Source: Larix kaempferi (taxonomy: Eukaryota > Streptophyta > Pinopsida > Pinales > Pinaceae). From it: a DNA stretch of 64,000 nucleotides. Both the position numbers and the translations under genes were made by a program. The stretch covers positions 17,160,501 through 17,224,500 of the forward strand of contig BSBM01000643.1 of the NCBI GenBank assembly GCA_027924585.1, read 5' to 3'. Positions 43,276 to 56,147 of this stretch are shown in pieces (position 1 is the first letter of the stretch; each line of letters opens with the position of its first letter). Under the pieces are notes generated by a model, which was not told the origin of the DNA, did not search any database, and was given only the letters and a program-made list of their open reading frames with translations.

Positions 43276-45849
43276 GATATGAAAAACAAATTTTTTGGGT
43301 TGCGCTTGCCAAAAATCGTGAACCAACTTCGTGGATTCACCCAAAACATAAAGTGGAACAATGGTAGGAACACAATCCCTTAGAATATCAAGACCTCGAC
43401 TTCAAATTATTAGACGGGGATTAGGAAATTCACAAAAAGAAATATGAGGGCTCCTTGAATATGTGAGAAGGATTGGGAAGGGGGGGTTTCAACAACAAAA
43501 CTCCTCAAAACGCTTGGAAATTTCCATTCAAACATCATCTTGAGATTTGATTTTACCATCACATGTTTATTCGATGCATCATTCATCCCACTCGAAGCCT
43601 TTTGGAAAGTACCAAATATTAATTTATAGTAAGAATCATCGCAAAAATATTCAAATCGCTTACCTTTAGCATATAATTCAGATCCCACATGATAGCTATT
43701 CATAACAAGCCTATCAAATTCCAGATTTGTGATACAATAATGATTCTTTACTTTTTTTCATTATGGGTATGATACAGAATGTGGCTTGAAATCACTGATA
43801 TTATCAAGCGGTGTCTTCTAAAAGCATTCTTTTATAGTTGAGCTGGATCAAAATGAGGATGATCAAGTTTGGCCTTGTCTCCATTATTCAATAATAAATA
43901 TTGTCTAATAGAAAATGGCATAATGGTAACCTACTTAATGTATTCCATAACTTCTTGTCACGGTTCTTGTACCAGGGGTATTTAGTGATGCCTAGAGCTC
44001 ATGTAGATTGGATGTTGCAAGCTTTAATTTATTTTGATCCAAGACAATCTAAGGATATTGGAATTGCTACACAATGTGGATCTTGATTGAAATTTTACTT
44101 AATATAATGTTATCCATTTTGAAAAGAAGATTGGTGTTCGATAGGAATATGGCAGTCTTTATATTAAGGATTATTGGATAAGTTGGTGTTATGTTTTCAC
44201 TACATCCTACTTTGATTTTTTTCTATAGATTTCCTACTTAGTATGATTTTCTTGTGAATTGTGTGAATGCCTTTAAAAATAACCTAATCTTACTTGCACC
44301 AAGAAAAGTAAGAGGCATCCACATCCCAAGTGGGGGTGGGGGTGATCCATGAACTCCTCATGCACACATGTGTAAAGGTGCAATGACTCTAGATGGTATA
44401 ATTGGTAGATTGAATATGTACATTAGCACAAAATCATCTAAACCTACTTCTTATGATATGCACCTTAAATTTGTGAAGCTCAAAGATACATATCTTGAAT
44501 TCACACAAATGGTTGATGTCACAAATATTGGAAATCTACACATGCAACCTCTAGCTTTGCAACATAGAGCTGCATCTTAGACACAGATTTATATGGATCT
44601 ATAAGCCACGAACTAGAAAGTGTGGTGGCTCTACCAAAATATGTTGTTACATTTATATGAGCTTCTTGCATTTGACAAACAATTGGCCCATTTCAAGCTA
44701 TGCACTTTTGATTCATATTTCCTTAAATCTAGTTTTGTTTGAACCTTCTTTTAAATTTATTTGTGAACATCTTTGTGGTCTTATTTTCTTTAGTGCCCAT
44801 GTGAATCTATTACGCATTGATTTGGATAGTTGAGTGTCATCAAGTATTTTATTTATTTATGGAGGAGGTACTTATATTTACCTAAATTTGATTCATGGAT
44901 CAATGCAAATGGTACTATCTTTTAGGTCCAAGAGTAATTGCCTCACTTAGGTATTTTTAAAGTTCAACATTGATTGATTGGTTTTAGCCTCCTTTCTTCA
45001 TCCTCTATAAAAGGAAGATAAATTGCATCGAGTTTGCAATTGATTTATCATGTGATGAATTCTTTGCTATAAACAACATGTTTTAGGAGTTATTGCATGG
45101 TTCAGCCATACTTTATTCATTCTCTCCAAAAGTAGTTTGGATTCTATCAAGTTATTGTTTTGAATTTTGAAAATTATTTCTTTGTTGCATCTACATTAGG
45201 TGTTTACTATTACACACATGAGATGATCCAAGGGAATTTGAACCTTTGATTGCTTGGAAACATGTAGGTTTGAACTTGCATTTTTATGCACAAAATGAGG
45301 GTTTTAGTTGTTCGTTTTCTAGGCTTAGTTATATTTTAATTTGTGATAAATATGCATAAGTAAGTGTTAAAAACAACCTAAGGAACAATTTTATAAAAAG
45401 GTAAGTATGGGTAACCTCATTTTAACATGCTTCTACACTCTCCATAGCTCATATATTCCAATGACGTTCATGATCATGAATTAACTCTGAAGGCAATAAA
45501 ATTCAACCATTCTCATGATTACAAAATTACCTTGAGTGGTTGACAAGTTGACACTGGGGATTGGTAACAACCAAATAAAGAGGTGCAAATCATTCTTCAA
45601 TAGCTAGACAATTTGCAAGATGACAAAGAAACCTGCTTGAAAACTAATGAAAAGAATACTGCAAGCACTATAGAACCAATGAAAAGTTCTATATTTTCCT
45701 ATCCACTAATTGATCGTGGGATATTGAATGCAATATCTGTCCTCCCCGTACTAGTATTACATTAAAACAATTAGCTTCTAAAAGCCCTACAGAATTTGAC
45801 ACAAATTACATGATATGCAACCTTCAAGAATTACAAATCATTCATCTAC
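43276..45849. other. Non-coding stretch
   Basis: Short frames at 43,410-43,703 (minus), 43,901-44,086 and 44,368-44,580 have no recognisable domain and no splice partners. I see no repeats of note. Confidence 0.4.
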
Positions 45850-46245
45850 ATGGCAATTTCCCATTTGGAAAGTAGTTATAATATCTGCAATCATATTAGT
45901 ATGCACATTTCACAGCTGAACATATTGTCTACAAGATTTTTGGATTTAATTGCATATTGTTCAGTGCTACGATTTAGAAGAGCTTCCAAGCATGGAAACA
46001 TTGGTATCTTTGGAGGACTTGTGGGCAAACAGATGCATCAAGCTGAAGTGCATATCGGGGTTGGCGTTGTGTACAAAGCTTCAGATGCTAAATGTTGGTG
46101 GGTGAGTTCTCTGAGTTAGAAGAGCTATCAGGCATGGAAACATTGGTATCTTTGCAAGAGTTGGACACAAACAAATGCATGAAGTTGAAGAGCTTACGAG
46201 GGTTGGCGTAGTGTACAAAGCTTCGGACCCTAATTGTTAATGGGT
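45850..46245 (+). pseudogene. TIR-NBS-LRR type LRR fragment
   Basis: After a weak first repeat (LSTRFLDLIAYCSVLR), two LRR units of about 47 residues can be read with frame changes. The first is LEELPSMETLVSLEDLW then IKLKCISGLALCTKLQMLNV. The second is SELEELSGMETLVSLQEL then MKLKSLRGLA, a stop, and CTKLRTLIVNGC. The LEELPxxETLVSLEEL...KLKxIRGLxxLTKL pattern is typical of intracellular TNL resistance proteins of conifers. At least two frameshifts and a stop show it is dead. No TIR or NB-ARC part is present. The duplicated units suggest this region evolved by repeat duplication. Confidence 0.65.
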
Positions 46246-47187
46246 GCGGGTGTATGATGTATTACAGGGTCTCCCAAAAATTGAACATAGGCCCCATAAA
46301 TTCAGGACCACGTTATCTTTGGGTGACCTAGAAATAATATTGGAAGGAACCTGTAGTTCTACATCGGAAATATTAAACTCAATTAAAATTCAACCAGAAA
46401 TGGTAAATAAAAATCACCCGGGAATAATGAATTTGACGTGATGTGCATGGTATTCCTTTGTTAAAAGGAAAAAAAAGGTTGTAAGTGGTCATGTTCCAGA
46501 CCTTTAAGTGATCAGCAGGATCACCCAGGTTGCAGATTTAACATGGAATTCTTTTGAACGTTACTGTGAGCATAAGGAATCTATACCAGTCTCTGGAAGG
46601 CTTGATACATCAGTTTTGTAACAGTGGTACCAATGGACACAAGATATCTATTTTAAAATAGATATCTTACATACTATCAAATATGGTTTTGCTCAAGAGT
46701 TCCACAAGTCTTGCATAAAACCTTAAGATTCTTCAATAAATAGAGAATATTTAAGAAGAAAATGCTCAAGAGTTATGAGTCCACATTCATAATTGATTTT
46801 TAGGCATTATCTATGTGATTGAGCCTTTCTTATAGATACCAAGTTTCCTTTCCAAGGATGAAATTACTATTTACCATCTTTTGAACCTGCGATATGAGAA
46901 CTAAAAATTAAAACATAAACATAAATCAATTGTTAAACTAATTGCTAATTACTTATTTAATTTAGTATACAATCTACATTCAGTCCACATTTTCTTCAAA
47001 ATAAGTCACTTTAAAATGCAGATTGTGTTGCTCAATCTGTCATATTTTCCATTCAATTTCTAGATAAAGCTCTTCCATGATATTCTAACATAGATGCTCT
47101 CTTTATTCCACAATTGCATGTGGACTGACACGCGCAAATATCACAAAAAAATCCGTGAAGTATGACAAAAGCAACTTTTCGAATTAA
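46246..47187. other. Non-coding stretch
   Basis: This could include the 3' end of the LRR fragment (frame 46,244-46,441), but nothing in it is recognisable. The remainder is AT-rich. Confidence 0.4.
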
Positions 47188-47658
47188 CAAATTATTCCCC
47201 TTTGATAAATGTTATATAGAATCCTCATCACCGTCAACAGAAAGAGAAAAGGGGCAAATAAGAACATTAAAAAGATTTGAACTAAACTTATCGACATACT
47301 TCATCCCAAAGCCACCTTCCTATTATACATCAAATCATTAGATTGTTTGCAATTCTCAGTTTAAAACTTCTTTTTTAATTCTGGATTGAAAAACTTGAAT
47401 TGGAAGAAAAAAATCAAAGTTGAGAGGAAAGTTAGGTAGATATGCTCGCATGCCATCTTTCCAGTTACAGTTCCCAGGCATTCACAAGTATAATGTAGCA
47501 GTCAACATGGTGCTCATTTATAAATACTCTACTATGCACTGTATTTATAAATGAGCACATATTACAGGTCTTCATTGGGAGAAAACCCAAACATAATGTA
47601 GTGGTTAACAAGAATATGTAGAACAATACGAAGTTGTTCTTTTGAAAAAACCAAGTTG
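47188..47658. repeat. Dispersed repeat, paired with 8507-8961
   Basis: Same orientation and block order as the copy at 8507-8961. It has a short internal duplication around TTTATAAATGAGCACAT and differs by scattered substitutions. The flanks of the two copies are unrelated beyond the limits given. Confidence 0.75.
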
Positions 47659-48793
47659 TTGGTCACCTTATATGCCAATTAATTACAACTAACACACAAG
47701 ATGTTCAATATAAAATGTCAATCCAGGGTAGGTCTTTTTATTTCAATGGCAATAAGCACAATTTATGCATAAACATTTCAAGTAGTTGATTAACTAAATG
47801 GAGATAATGATCCTACCTATCTGCTCAGCCAAACTCATTCCATAAAGAAAACTAATCTACTCACACATCTAGGAATTCAACTACAACTATCTTCCTACAG
47901 AAATCAACCTAGTAGCAGTTACTGATCTAAGAATGAAATTGAACTAGATTACTTTTGCTAGAAGTTAAAACCTCTAATTATCAAACTACAGTATTCAATC
48001 TTTACCAAAATGATCCATCTAGTAGCTACTGTTACTCAATCACAATCTGCCTATTCTAATTCATGAATCAATTGAAGATACAATGGCAACCAGAAACTAA
48101 ACATAAGCTTGAACTCTAAATTGACAACTATTGGAAATCCTAGAAAACATAAATGACTGAAAGGAATGGAAGATGAGCTTGGTTGTAATAGCTACTGAAC
48201 ACACATGCATCAATTGAACTATCCTACACAGTCGACTATCACACCACACAGTTATAGCTATTTAAGACGCAATCATAACTACCAAAGGAAATTCTATTAT
48301 CAATTCTCTGTTGCAGCTAACAATAACATCTAAAATAATTCCACACCACACAACATAAAAGAAACTAGATTAATCTGCCTACTTAAATCGGCTATCTCTA
48401 TGAGAAGGCGGGCCCTGGCCTTCTAACAGAGACGCCGTGAACTACCACGAATTAAAACACAGAATGAAGAACTCTGCTCTTATATTAAAAATGGTAATCA
48501 ACAGTCTCAACTCTGTGTTACAGCTTGTATACAATTATTATTATCCAACCGCAGACTTCGAAAGCCTCCCAAGATTTATACATGCACAGTACAATTCGAG
48601 ATCCACTAATCTCGCGCAGCAATGAAGATCTCTGATCTTCATGCTGCAAAGTTACAACTAAAACTGTTACAGCCATATTGAATAAGACTGTTAGTCATGA
48701 AGGGTGTCATTTCTCTTGCAGTAAAAGGATCAATGGATCAACCAATCGGGGGTGTCCTGTTTATTGCAGCAATGCTCTTTTTCAGCATGGGTA
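47659..48793. other. Non-coding stretch, possibly part of an LTR
   Basis: No gene. The words TGTTACAGC at 48,516, 48,665 and 48,794 are possible LTR ends (reading GCTGTAACA on the minus strand) for the element to the right. I cannot choose among them without its other LTR. Confidence 0.35.
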
Positions 48794-49143
48794 TGTTACA
48801 GCTTCACGTGAAAGGATACGTTGTCCCTATCAATGAGAGGAACTAAATGGAAGAGTAACAACTGGCACCATTTATGATTCTATTCCAAGGCATTGCGGCT
48901 GATATACCTGTGCTTTAGACTTTGACTAAATGAAATCACAAAAGTTAGCATAAATCAAAGACTAGAATCCATAACCTTAACAATCCTAGGCATAAAATAA
49001 ATAAAGCAATAATGAATTATACCTGTCAAGATTATTGATTGATCTGGAAGAAAGGCATATATATGGCTTGTGAAAATAGGATGTAATCAGGGAAAAATGA
49101 TGTAATATTTATGGCAAAAAATGGGCAATTCCTGGACCCAACA
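48794..49143 (-). repeat. 3' LTR (part or whole) of the decayed Ty3 element
   Basis: On the minus strand TGTTGGGTCCAGG starts right after the purine run AGTTGGGGGGAGA, the standard polypurine-LTR junction. The LTR's far end is unresolved; the limit given is the nearest TAACA ending. The matching 5' LTR is outside the window. Confidence 0.5.
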
Positions 49144-49189
49144 TCTCCCCCCAACTATCCAATTACATGTCCCCATGCAACAACCTCCA

Positions 49190-50851
49190 CTAGTCTGAAT
49201 CTGAGTCCAAGCTGTATCTATGAAGACTGGTGAGATTGTAGGCAAGTTCTGGTGGTTCCGCATAAGGCACAAATCCATAGCAGGCCGTCCATCCCTCCCA
49301 ACACAGCTTCTCTTCTTCCTTACTCAAAACATAGTTGTTCCTGTAAGGACTCACAGGAAGCCATATGAGGGGAAATCTGAATCTCAATCCAATCCACCAA
49401 TGTCCACATGTTTTCAAGCACTGCACATACCCAGGAACCCTTGTCCAGGCTTGCTTGAAATTCTCAAAGCAGTATGGATCCCCTTCCCTCAGAGATGAAG
49501 AAGAATATAGCCATCTGTATTCACTACCTTCCAGAGCATATTGTTGCATATTAAAAATTATCTGGACATAGGTAGTGAGGATTTTCTCTCGCAAATTTTC
49601 AAAGTGTTGGAAAATTGCAGGAACCCTAAGAGATCCGGCATGATTTGCTATGAGCTCTCTTGGGTCCCGAGGTTCATTCCTAATCCAGATAGTAGAATCC
49701 TCTTCATTCTTTGTGATGGTTTGGAAAGCATCTCGCCATTTCACATTGTTGATCACAAAAGAGGCAAACTCCCTCAGGTGAACATCCCCCAAACAGGGAA
49801 AAGGGTTGGAGTGAGAGTCAATGTAACAAGCCCTATCATGTAAACATAATTCACATAACAAATGCTGATCCTCAAAATCACTTTCCAGAAAAGTTTCTAA
49901 AAACTGGGTAGCTATTGCTAGATCAAATGATCTCCCTTCCTTCAGATCCCTCAATTTAAATAAAGTTGTCTACTCGGGAAGAAATATGGGGTAAGAGGGG
50001 GATGGAGCCCTGCAACTTAGTAATTCTAGGGAAAGAGTATACATTTGGTCTTCTTCTTGTTGCAGGGACTTAAGTTTCTTCAATTCTTCCAACCTTTTTG
50101 GAAATTTTTTCCACCGGATTTTCTGGAAGAATAACTCCTCATCCCACATTTCTCTCAATTCCCTAATGGTATTTCTATGTTCATGGAGAGAAATCATCCC
50201 AGTCCTGCATTGAGCAATGCATTTCTTCCATTTATCTAAATCAAGATTCAGTTAGAGAATATTCTTCTCTAACTGTTGAATTCTCCTATTCTCCACATCC
50301 TTCTCATCATCAGAGTCCAGATCAATGACTTCCTGAGAAAGTTGTATTTCTACCTTGTCCCCCGCTGTACTAGCCTCCTTATTTTGCTTTGGTAGTGTAA
50401 CGGTTTCATCTTCCATTGGTGTTGTAGTGGCCTGTGCCTGTATTGTAGTCTCAACAATTGATTTCGAGGATGTTGGTTCTTGTGTAACAACATCTTCTTT
50501 TTGTTCCTCCACCTCCTCAACTCCAGTCTCTTTTGCTGGATCAAAGAATAATTTCGAGAGTACTGGTTCTTGTGTAACAGTACCCTCTCCCTGAGTAACA
50601 AACTCAACAACCTTGGTCTGTGTGGAAATCTCAGCAATTGCTTTTAGGAATGTTGGTTCTTGTGTGACAGCCTCCTCTTCTTCCACTTCGACCTCATCCA
50701 ACTCAGTCTAAATTGCAATTTTAGAAGAAGTTTTTGAAAACATTGGTTCTTGTGGAACAGTGTCTTCTTCTTGATCCTTGATGTCAGCTCTTTCTGTTTG
50801 AGTTGCAGCTTCACTATATATTGTCAAGGGTATTGGTTCTTGTGTAACAGA
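49190..50851 (-). pseudogene. Extra ORF in the env position of the Ty3 element
   Basis: One minus-strand frame extends about 550 codons between integrase and the polypurine tract, with three in-frame stops (50,707 TAG, 50,252 TAA, 49,970 TAG). The N-terminal part is acidic with four to five repeats of VTQEPxxxK. A charged helical part follows (RNTIRELREMWDEELFFQKI, KRLEELKKLKSLQQEEDQM). The C-terminal 250 residues look globular and tryptophan-rich (WRDAFQTITKNEED, FRFPLIWLPVSPYRNNYVL, WEGWTACYGFVPY). I see no signal peptide or transmembrane helix, so it does not look like an envelope protein despite its position. I do not recognise the family. Its sense orientation and preserved frame suggest a real element gene. 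Confidence 0.6.
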
Positions 50852-51097
50852 TGCAAAATTGGCAGAAAGGTCAAACATGGCAGAGTCACAACTGCAAAAT
50901 TGGCAAAAATGGTCAAAAGTGGCGAAGTCACAGCTGCAGGAAAAAAGGCGAAATGAATGAAAAATGGAGGAGTCGTAGCTACGAAACTTAGCAGAATGGA
51001 TGAGAATAGTGGAGTCGCAGCTATGAAACTTGGCAGAATGGACGAGAATAGCAGACTCGTAGCTACGAAACTTGGGAAATGGAGAAGATAAGGAGTC
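50851..51097. repeat. Six tandem units of about 42 bp
   Basis: Units end in GAGTC(A/G)(C/T)AGCT and contain GAAACTTGGCAGAATGGA. They lie between integrase and the TQEP-repeat ORF. Read on the minus strand in one frame they give a hydrophobic 14-15 residue repeat (FVATTPLFSSIL). Whether they are coding is unclear. Confidence 0.8.
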
Positions 51098-51480
51098 GCA
51101 GCTGTGCAGAATGGGACAATAGGTAAATTTTTTAGTCGGCTACTGAAGGTCAAAGGATCGTCCATCTTCTCAAAAGAGCTTTATTAGATCAGGAAAACAA
51201 TTTAAGGCATCTGCAATTATCTGGCCCAGTCACGACTGTTGCTCCTCCAATTAATGCCTGCACATAATTCTTCAAAACAAACCCAATCAAGTGCAAAGTG
51301 AAAAATAGATAAAATACAGAACGAAAAATAAATTATTTATGTACAAATTATGTGTGGAAATAGCAGTTCTTAAAAATTCACAGGGGTTGAGAAAAATCCC
51401 TGCCCTGACGTTAACTGATATTCTGGATCCGCTGCAACATGTGAAACAAAAGCATTCTTTGAGATTGGTTTGTGATACAG

Positions 51481-54155
51481 TCACAACCGATGACCATTTG
51501 CAAATAATGGTGTCTTGTTTTCATCAATGGTGATCAACCAAACTGTTCCATTATCAAATACCCGAACTATCTGATAAGGGCCCAACCAACGAGTGTGCAA
51601 CTTGCCTTTAAAATCCCTCTTGAACCGTGAATCATATAACAGAGCCCAGTCTCCTTCTTGAAAGACCTTCTTCTTTATAAATCTATCATGCCATTTAGAG
51701 AATTGTTGTTGGATTAAAGTTGTATGATGCACTGCGGCTGTGCGCTTCTCATCCAATTCATTGAGTTGATTCAGTCGGTTCCTCTATGCTTATGATAAAT
51801 CAAGATTTGCTTCTACAACTGTCTTCAAAGTTCTAATTTCAAATTTTATTGGGAAAACAACATTCTTTCCATACACCAATTCATATGGGGAAAAACTAGT
51901 GGTGTTACGCCATGTAGTGTGATAGGCCCATAGTGCCTCTGGAAGTCTCTCAGCGCAACCTTTACGATGGATTTTCACTGTTTTTGTCAAAATAGCCTCA
52001 ATGACCTTGTTTGTGATTTCCACTTGGTAATTGGCCTGTGGATGTTATGGAGAGGTTATTTTGTGCTGAATATGAAACTTCTGTAATAGTGCTTCCAATT
52101 TGTGAGACACGAACTGTGGTCCACCATATGTAATGATTTCCTTAGGTACTCCAAACCGAGTAAAAATTTCTTCATATAGGAAATCAATCACAGCTTGATC
52201 ATTAGCTTTGACCAAGGCCATAGCTTCCACCCATTTGGTCATGTAATATGTGCAAACCAAGATATGAACTTTCTGTTTTGAGGGAGGTTTGATAGGCCCC
52301 ATGAAATCCAAGGCCCATTTGTCAAATGGTTCAACCACGATCTGTGGCTGAAGAGGCATCTCATCTAATCTGTTGGGCTGGCCCATCCTCTGGCAGCTAT
52401 CACAAGCCTGAACATACTTCTTTGCATCGCCGAATAATGTAGGCCATAAATAACCCATCCTCAAAACCTTATGACCTATCCTTTTGTCAGCAAAGTGTCC
52501 CCCACAGGGCTCATCATGGAAATCTTTAAGGATAATGAAAATTTCATCTTCCCTAACACATCTTCTAATTTCTAAATCAAGCACTGTGTAGAAAAGATTT
52601 CCATCAATCCAACAATACCTAGCACTCTGTTGTATGATCTTTATTTTTTCTCTCTTTGACAGATGTGTTGGAAGCTTACCTGCAGCCAAAAAGTTAGCAA
52701 TATCTCCATACCATGGGGAGTGAGCTGATATTGCAAACAAATGTTCATCAGGGAAGGAATCTTTGATTGGTAAATTGTCATCACTGTTAGTCAGTCGAGA
52801 TAAAAAGTCTGAGATGGCATTCTCCTTCCCTGGTCTATCAATAATTGTGATGTCAAATTCCTGTAACAGTAACAACCATCTAGTAACTCTAGCATTCGTA
52901 ATTGGTTTGTTCATTAAATACTTGATGGCAGAATGGTCAGTGTGCACAATGGTGGAGTATCCAGTAATGTAGTGTCTGAATTTGTTGATGGCATAAACTA
53001 TGGCAAGCAATTCTTTCTCGGTGACAGTATAGTTAATTTCAGCAGGGGATAAGTTCTTACTAATGTAATAAATCACATATGGGGCATTACCTTCCCATTG
53101 TCCTAAAACTGCTCCAATGGCAGTGTTTGAAGCATATGAAGAGATATGAAAAGGTAGAGCCCAGTTGGGCCCTCGTAATATGGGTGTTGCAGACAACCTT
53201 TTCTTAAGTTCAGTAAACGTTGTTCGGCATGCATCATTCCAAACAAACTGTGCATCCTTCATCAACAAGGTGAACAAAGGAGAAGCTAGTTTGGAAAAAA
53301 TTTCTATGAATCTTTTGTAATAGCCAACATGCCCTAAGAAGCTACGTACATATTTTTGTGTTCCAGGAATTGGTATATTTTCAATTACCTTAATTTTGGA
53401 TGGGTCTACCTGGATACCATCAAAAGATATGAAGTTCCCCAGAACTATGCCTTCGTTCATCATCATATGGCACTTTTCAGTGCTTAAAGATAGCTGGCTT
53501 TTTCATAGCGTTTCAAGACCTTTTCTAAATTTTTCAATGCTTCTTCATAACTACTATTGTATGGAGTAAAGTCATCCATAAAAATTTCCATGCAGTCATT
53601 CACCACCTCTGAATAGATTCCAATCACTGCTCTTTGAAATGTGGCTGGTGCATTGCACAACCCGAAGGGAAGTACCCTATATGCCAAAGTGCCCCAGGGA
53701 TAGGTGAAAGTGGTTTTGTCTTGATCTTCTAGAGTAATCTGGATCTAGTTATAGCCACTAAAGCCATCCAAAAAGGAAAAATATTTCTTCCCAGACAAGG
53801 TATCAAGGACCTGATCAATAAAAGGTAGGGGAAAGTGGTCTTTCTACGTTGCTTTGTTTAATTCTCTGTAATCCACGCAGACCCTCCATTTCCCATTCTT
53901 TTTGGGTACAATCACAAGTGGAGAGACCCACTCGCTGTCTGAGATTGGGTATATAAATCCTTCTTCCAGAAGCTTTTGGATTTCCTCTTTCACTATCTCC
54001 CTTAGGTTCGGATTCATCCTTCGTTGTGGTTGACACATAGGCCTGGAGTTGCTCTTAATATAAATATGATGGGTACACAAATTAGAAGGAATTCCCTTCA
54101 TGTTTGTGTACTCCCACGCGAAAGATCCTTTATATTGTTTCAGCAAAGTGATCAA
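51481..54155 (-). pseudogene. Ty3 RT, RNase H and integrase remnant
   Basis: RT starts around YTNMKGIPSNLCTHHIYIK and KKNGKWRVCVDYRELNKAT. It continues past a stop to FGLCNAPATFQRA and FMDDFTPY. A 1-nt shift near 53,484 follows, then GIVLGNFISFDGIQVDPSK and GYYKRFI. RNase H reads FHISSYASNTAIG, where the first catalytic Asp is Tyr. Integrase has the zinc region (HDEPCGGHF...CDSCQRMG) and DFMGPI, then ITYGGPQFVS, where the second catalytic Asp is also Tyr. A TAA at 52,045 and further stops follow, and the C-terminal domain (KLHTRWLGPYQIVRVFDNG) ends at 51,481. No enzyme of this copy can work. Confidence 0.85.
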
Positions 54156-54299
54156 CTATTCCAGCTCACTGGGCACAAGGGTTGGATTGATATTTAGCGT
54201 TTTCCCAGGCTCAATCTCTATTGGGACACTTTTTGAATTCTTGAGTACTGGAATTATACTGGCATCACTGACTAGAGTTTCTTCTGTAAGATTTTCTTG

Positions 54300-56142
54300 T
54301 TATGTTTCAGCTAATGTACTGTCTAGGATTTGATAAACATGCTTATTGATAGATGTGGGCTCACTAATGAAACTGTTAATAGCATTGTCCTTTGTTTCAT
54401 CTTTAAAGGTTAAGGCTCTCCCAATCGTTAGCAATGGCTGAATGCCTTCCTCCTCCTCCAAATCTACCGAAAGTGGAGTTTCAGCTTCTGTACTTGGTCG
54501 AGCTGGAGGGTATAAGGTTAGGCTTTTGATCTTAGTCCCATTTGAGATAGTCATGGATCCTGACCGATAGCTGATACAGGCATCTGTTGTGGCTAACCAA
54601 GGTCTTCCCAGGATTAGTGGATGTCCCCCCAAATAAGACTTCGGTTGTAACACCAAGAAGTCCATGGGGTATTCCCACAAGTCTACTGAGATTACTGGGT
54701 CGTCCAGGATTCCCTCAGGCTTGATTGTTGATTTGTTAGAAAGTTCTAGAATGGTAGGGGTTGTTCGAAGGTTAGTGAGTCCAAGTTTCTTCATAGTTTC
54801 TATGGTCATGACATTAATAGTCATGCATAAGTCCACCAATATGTTGGGGATTTGTGTGTTTCCTATGTGAACTGTAATAGTACAATTTCCAGGGTCATTG
54901 TATTTTTCCATAGGAGTCTTTCCCATTATCAATTCGGAATGTTTCCCCAATACGTGGATAGTAGGGGGATCTCTGGGATTTCTTCTTGGTTTCTTGACAC
55001 ATAAATCTCTAACAGTCTTGGCGTAAATTGGCACGTCATGGAGGGCTTGCAATAGTGGGATTTTAACATATAAATTATTCAATTCTCCAAGGAGATTGAA
55101 TCGAGGTTGTTCCATTGTTTTCTGCAGGGCAAATCGTTCAGGATATGGCGGTTCTCTCATCGATTGTGTAGGTTGTCCTTCATCATGTGTTTCTTCCTGA
55201 GTTTCAGTAGGAATGTCAGCATCCTCAATGATGGGGATTGTTGAATTAACCATATCCTCAAAGTATTGATTCACCCCAGTTTCAGTTACTGGGGATGGAA
55301 CATCCTCAGTGATGATAGGTTCCACTACCCTCCCTGATCGTAAGTGTATATCATTATAGGGAACTTGGGAAATGGAATATGTAGGCATGTTGGCAGTCTC
55401 AAAATGGTGAACTGCTTTATTATTCGGAGTTGGGTTAGGTTGTGTAGGTAGCTGTGGTCGAAGTGGTGCATTCATAGGTGCGACATTGTTTTGGAATTGT
55501 AGTTTTGGCTGCTAATACTGTTGATGATGATACTGTTGAGGAGGGTACTGTTGATATTGAGTCTGGTGATGAGGAAAGTTACTTCCTTGGTAAGAGTTTC
55601 TCCAGTTTGGACTTGAGGGAACTTGTTGGTTTGCTTGTTGATACCATGGTGTCCAAGAGTTATGATTTTGCATTGTGTTATGAGATGGATGCCACTAGTT
55701 GTTGGAATAATGTGAAGGGCATTGTGTATTCAAGTTGTTCATATTATTCATTCCATTCATATTATTCATGAAAAATGATGGATCTTGATTCATACCTTCA
55801 TTCCGAGGCTGACATGCTTTCTTCTGTGCAATAAAGTAAGCACGTTCCACGTCCGAAGTGGATTCCTGCAGGACTGCTTTGACCTTGGGTAATGAAGGGC
55901 ATTCCTTGGTGTCATGCTCTAATTCGCATATCCCACACAACTCTGCCTTGTCCAATGGACACTCCTTCAGTGGGTGTTTTTTCCTACATTTAGGAAAGAA
56001 TACACCGAGTGTAAGATATTCTACTACTTGCCTCTGTTTTTCTCTCAATAAATCTAGCTCTGAGGAAATGGAGCTCATCATATTAGTTTTGAAATTCTCC
56101 AGTAGTGTTGGCTTGGTTTTGCAACCAAGCTTAGTGCTATGG
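54300..56142 (-). pseudogene. Ty3 gag C-terminus and protease remnant
   Basis: One frame with several stops. Near 55,930 a zinc knuckle CGICELEHDTKEC is intact (C-C-H-C). An asparagine-rich linker (MNNMNGMNNMNN) and a proline/glutamine-rich segment follow. Protease-like sequence then reads NILVDLCMTINVM, where the usual D-L-G or D-S-G motif is D-L-C. HPLILGRPWLATTDACISY follows. The frame ends at 54,300. The N-terminal gag is separated by the insertion at 56,148. Confidence 0.78.
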
Positions 56143-56147
56143 GCACC

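Larger units (their letters stand above)
49144..56147 (-). mobile_element. Decayed Ty3/Gypsy element (Tat/Athila-like), 3' part
   Basis: Minus-strand order: gag zinc knuckle, protease, RT, RNase H, integrase, a long extra ORF, polypurine tract, LTR. RT motifs such as FGLCNAPATFQRA and FMDD, and the QVEITN end of the integrase core, fit the Tat/Athila side of Ty3/Gypsy; no chromodomain is present. The gag is cut at 56,147, where another element begins, so its 5' part lies beyond the right edge. Stops, frameshifts and lost catalytic residues show it is inactive. Confidence 0.82.

Noticed and set aside
44368-44580. Small coding gene (MCKGAMTLDGIIGRLN...)
   Set aside because: It looks faintly like a retrotransposon gag piece but has no motif, neighbours or splice support.
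49220-49843. Plus-strand frames opposite the env-position ORF
   Set aside because: They overlap the longer, element-oriented minus-strand frame and have no motif of their own.
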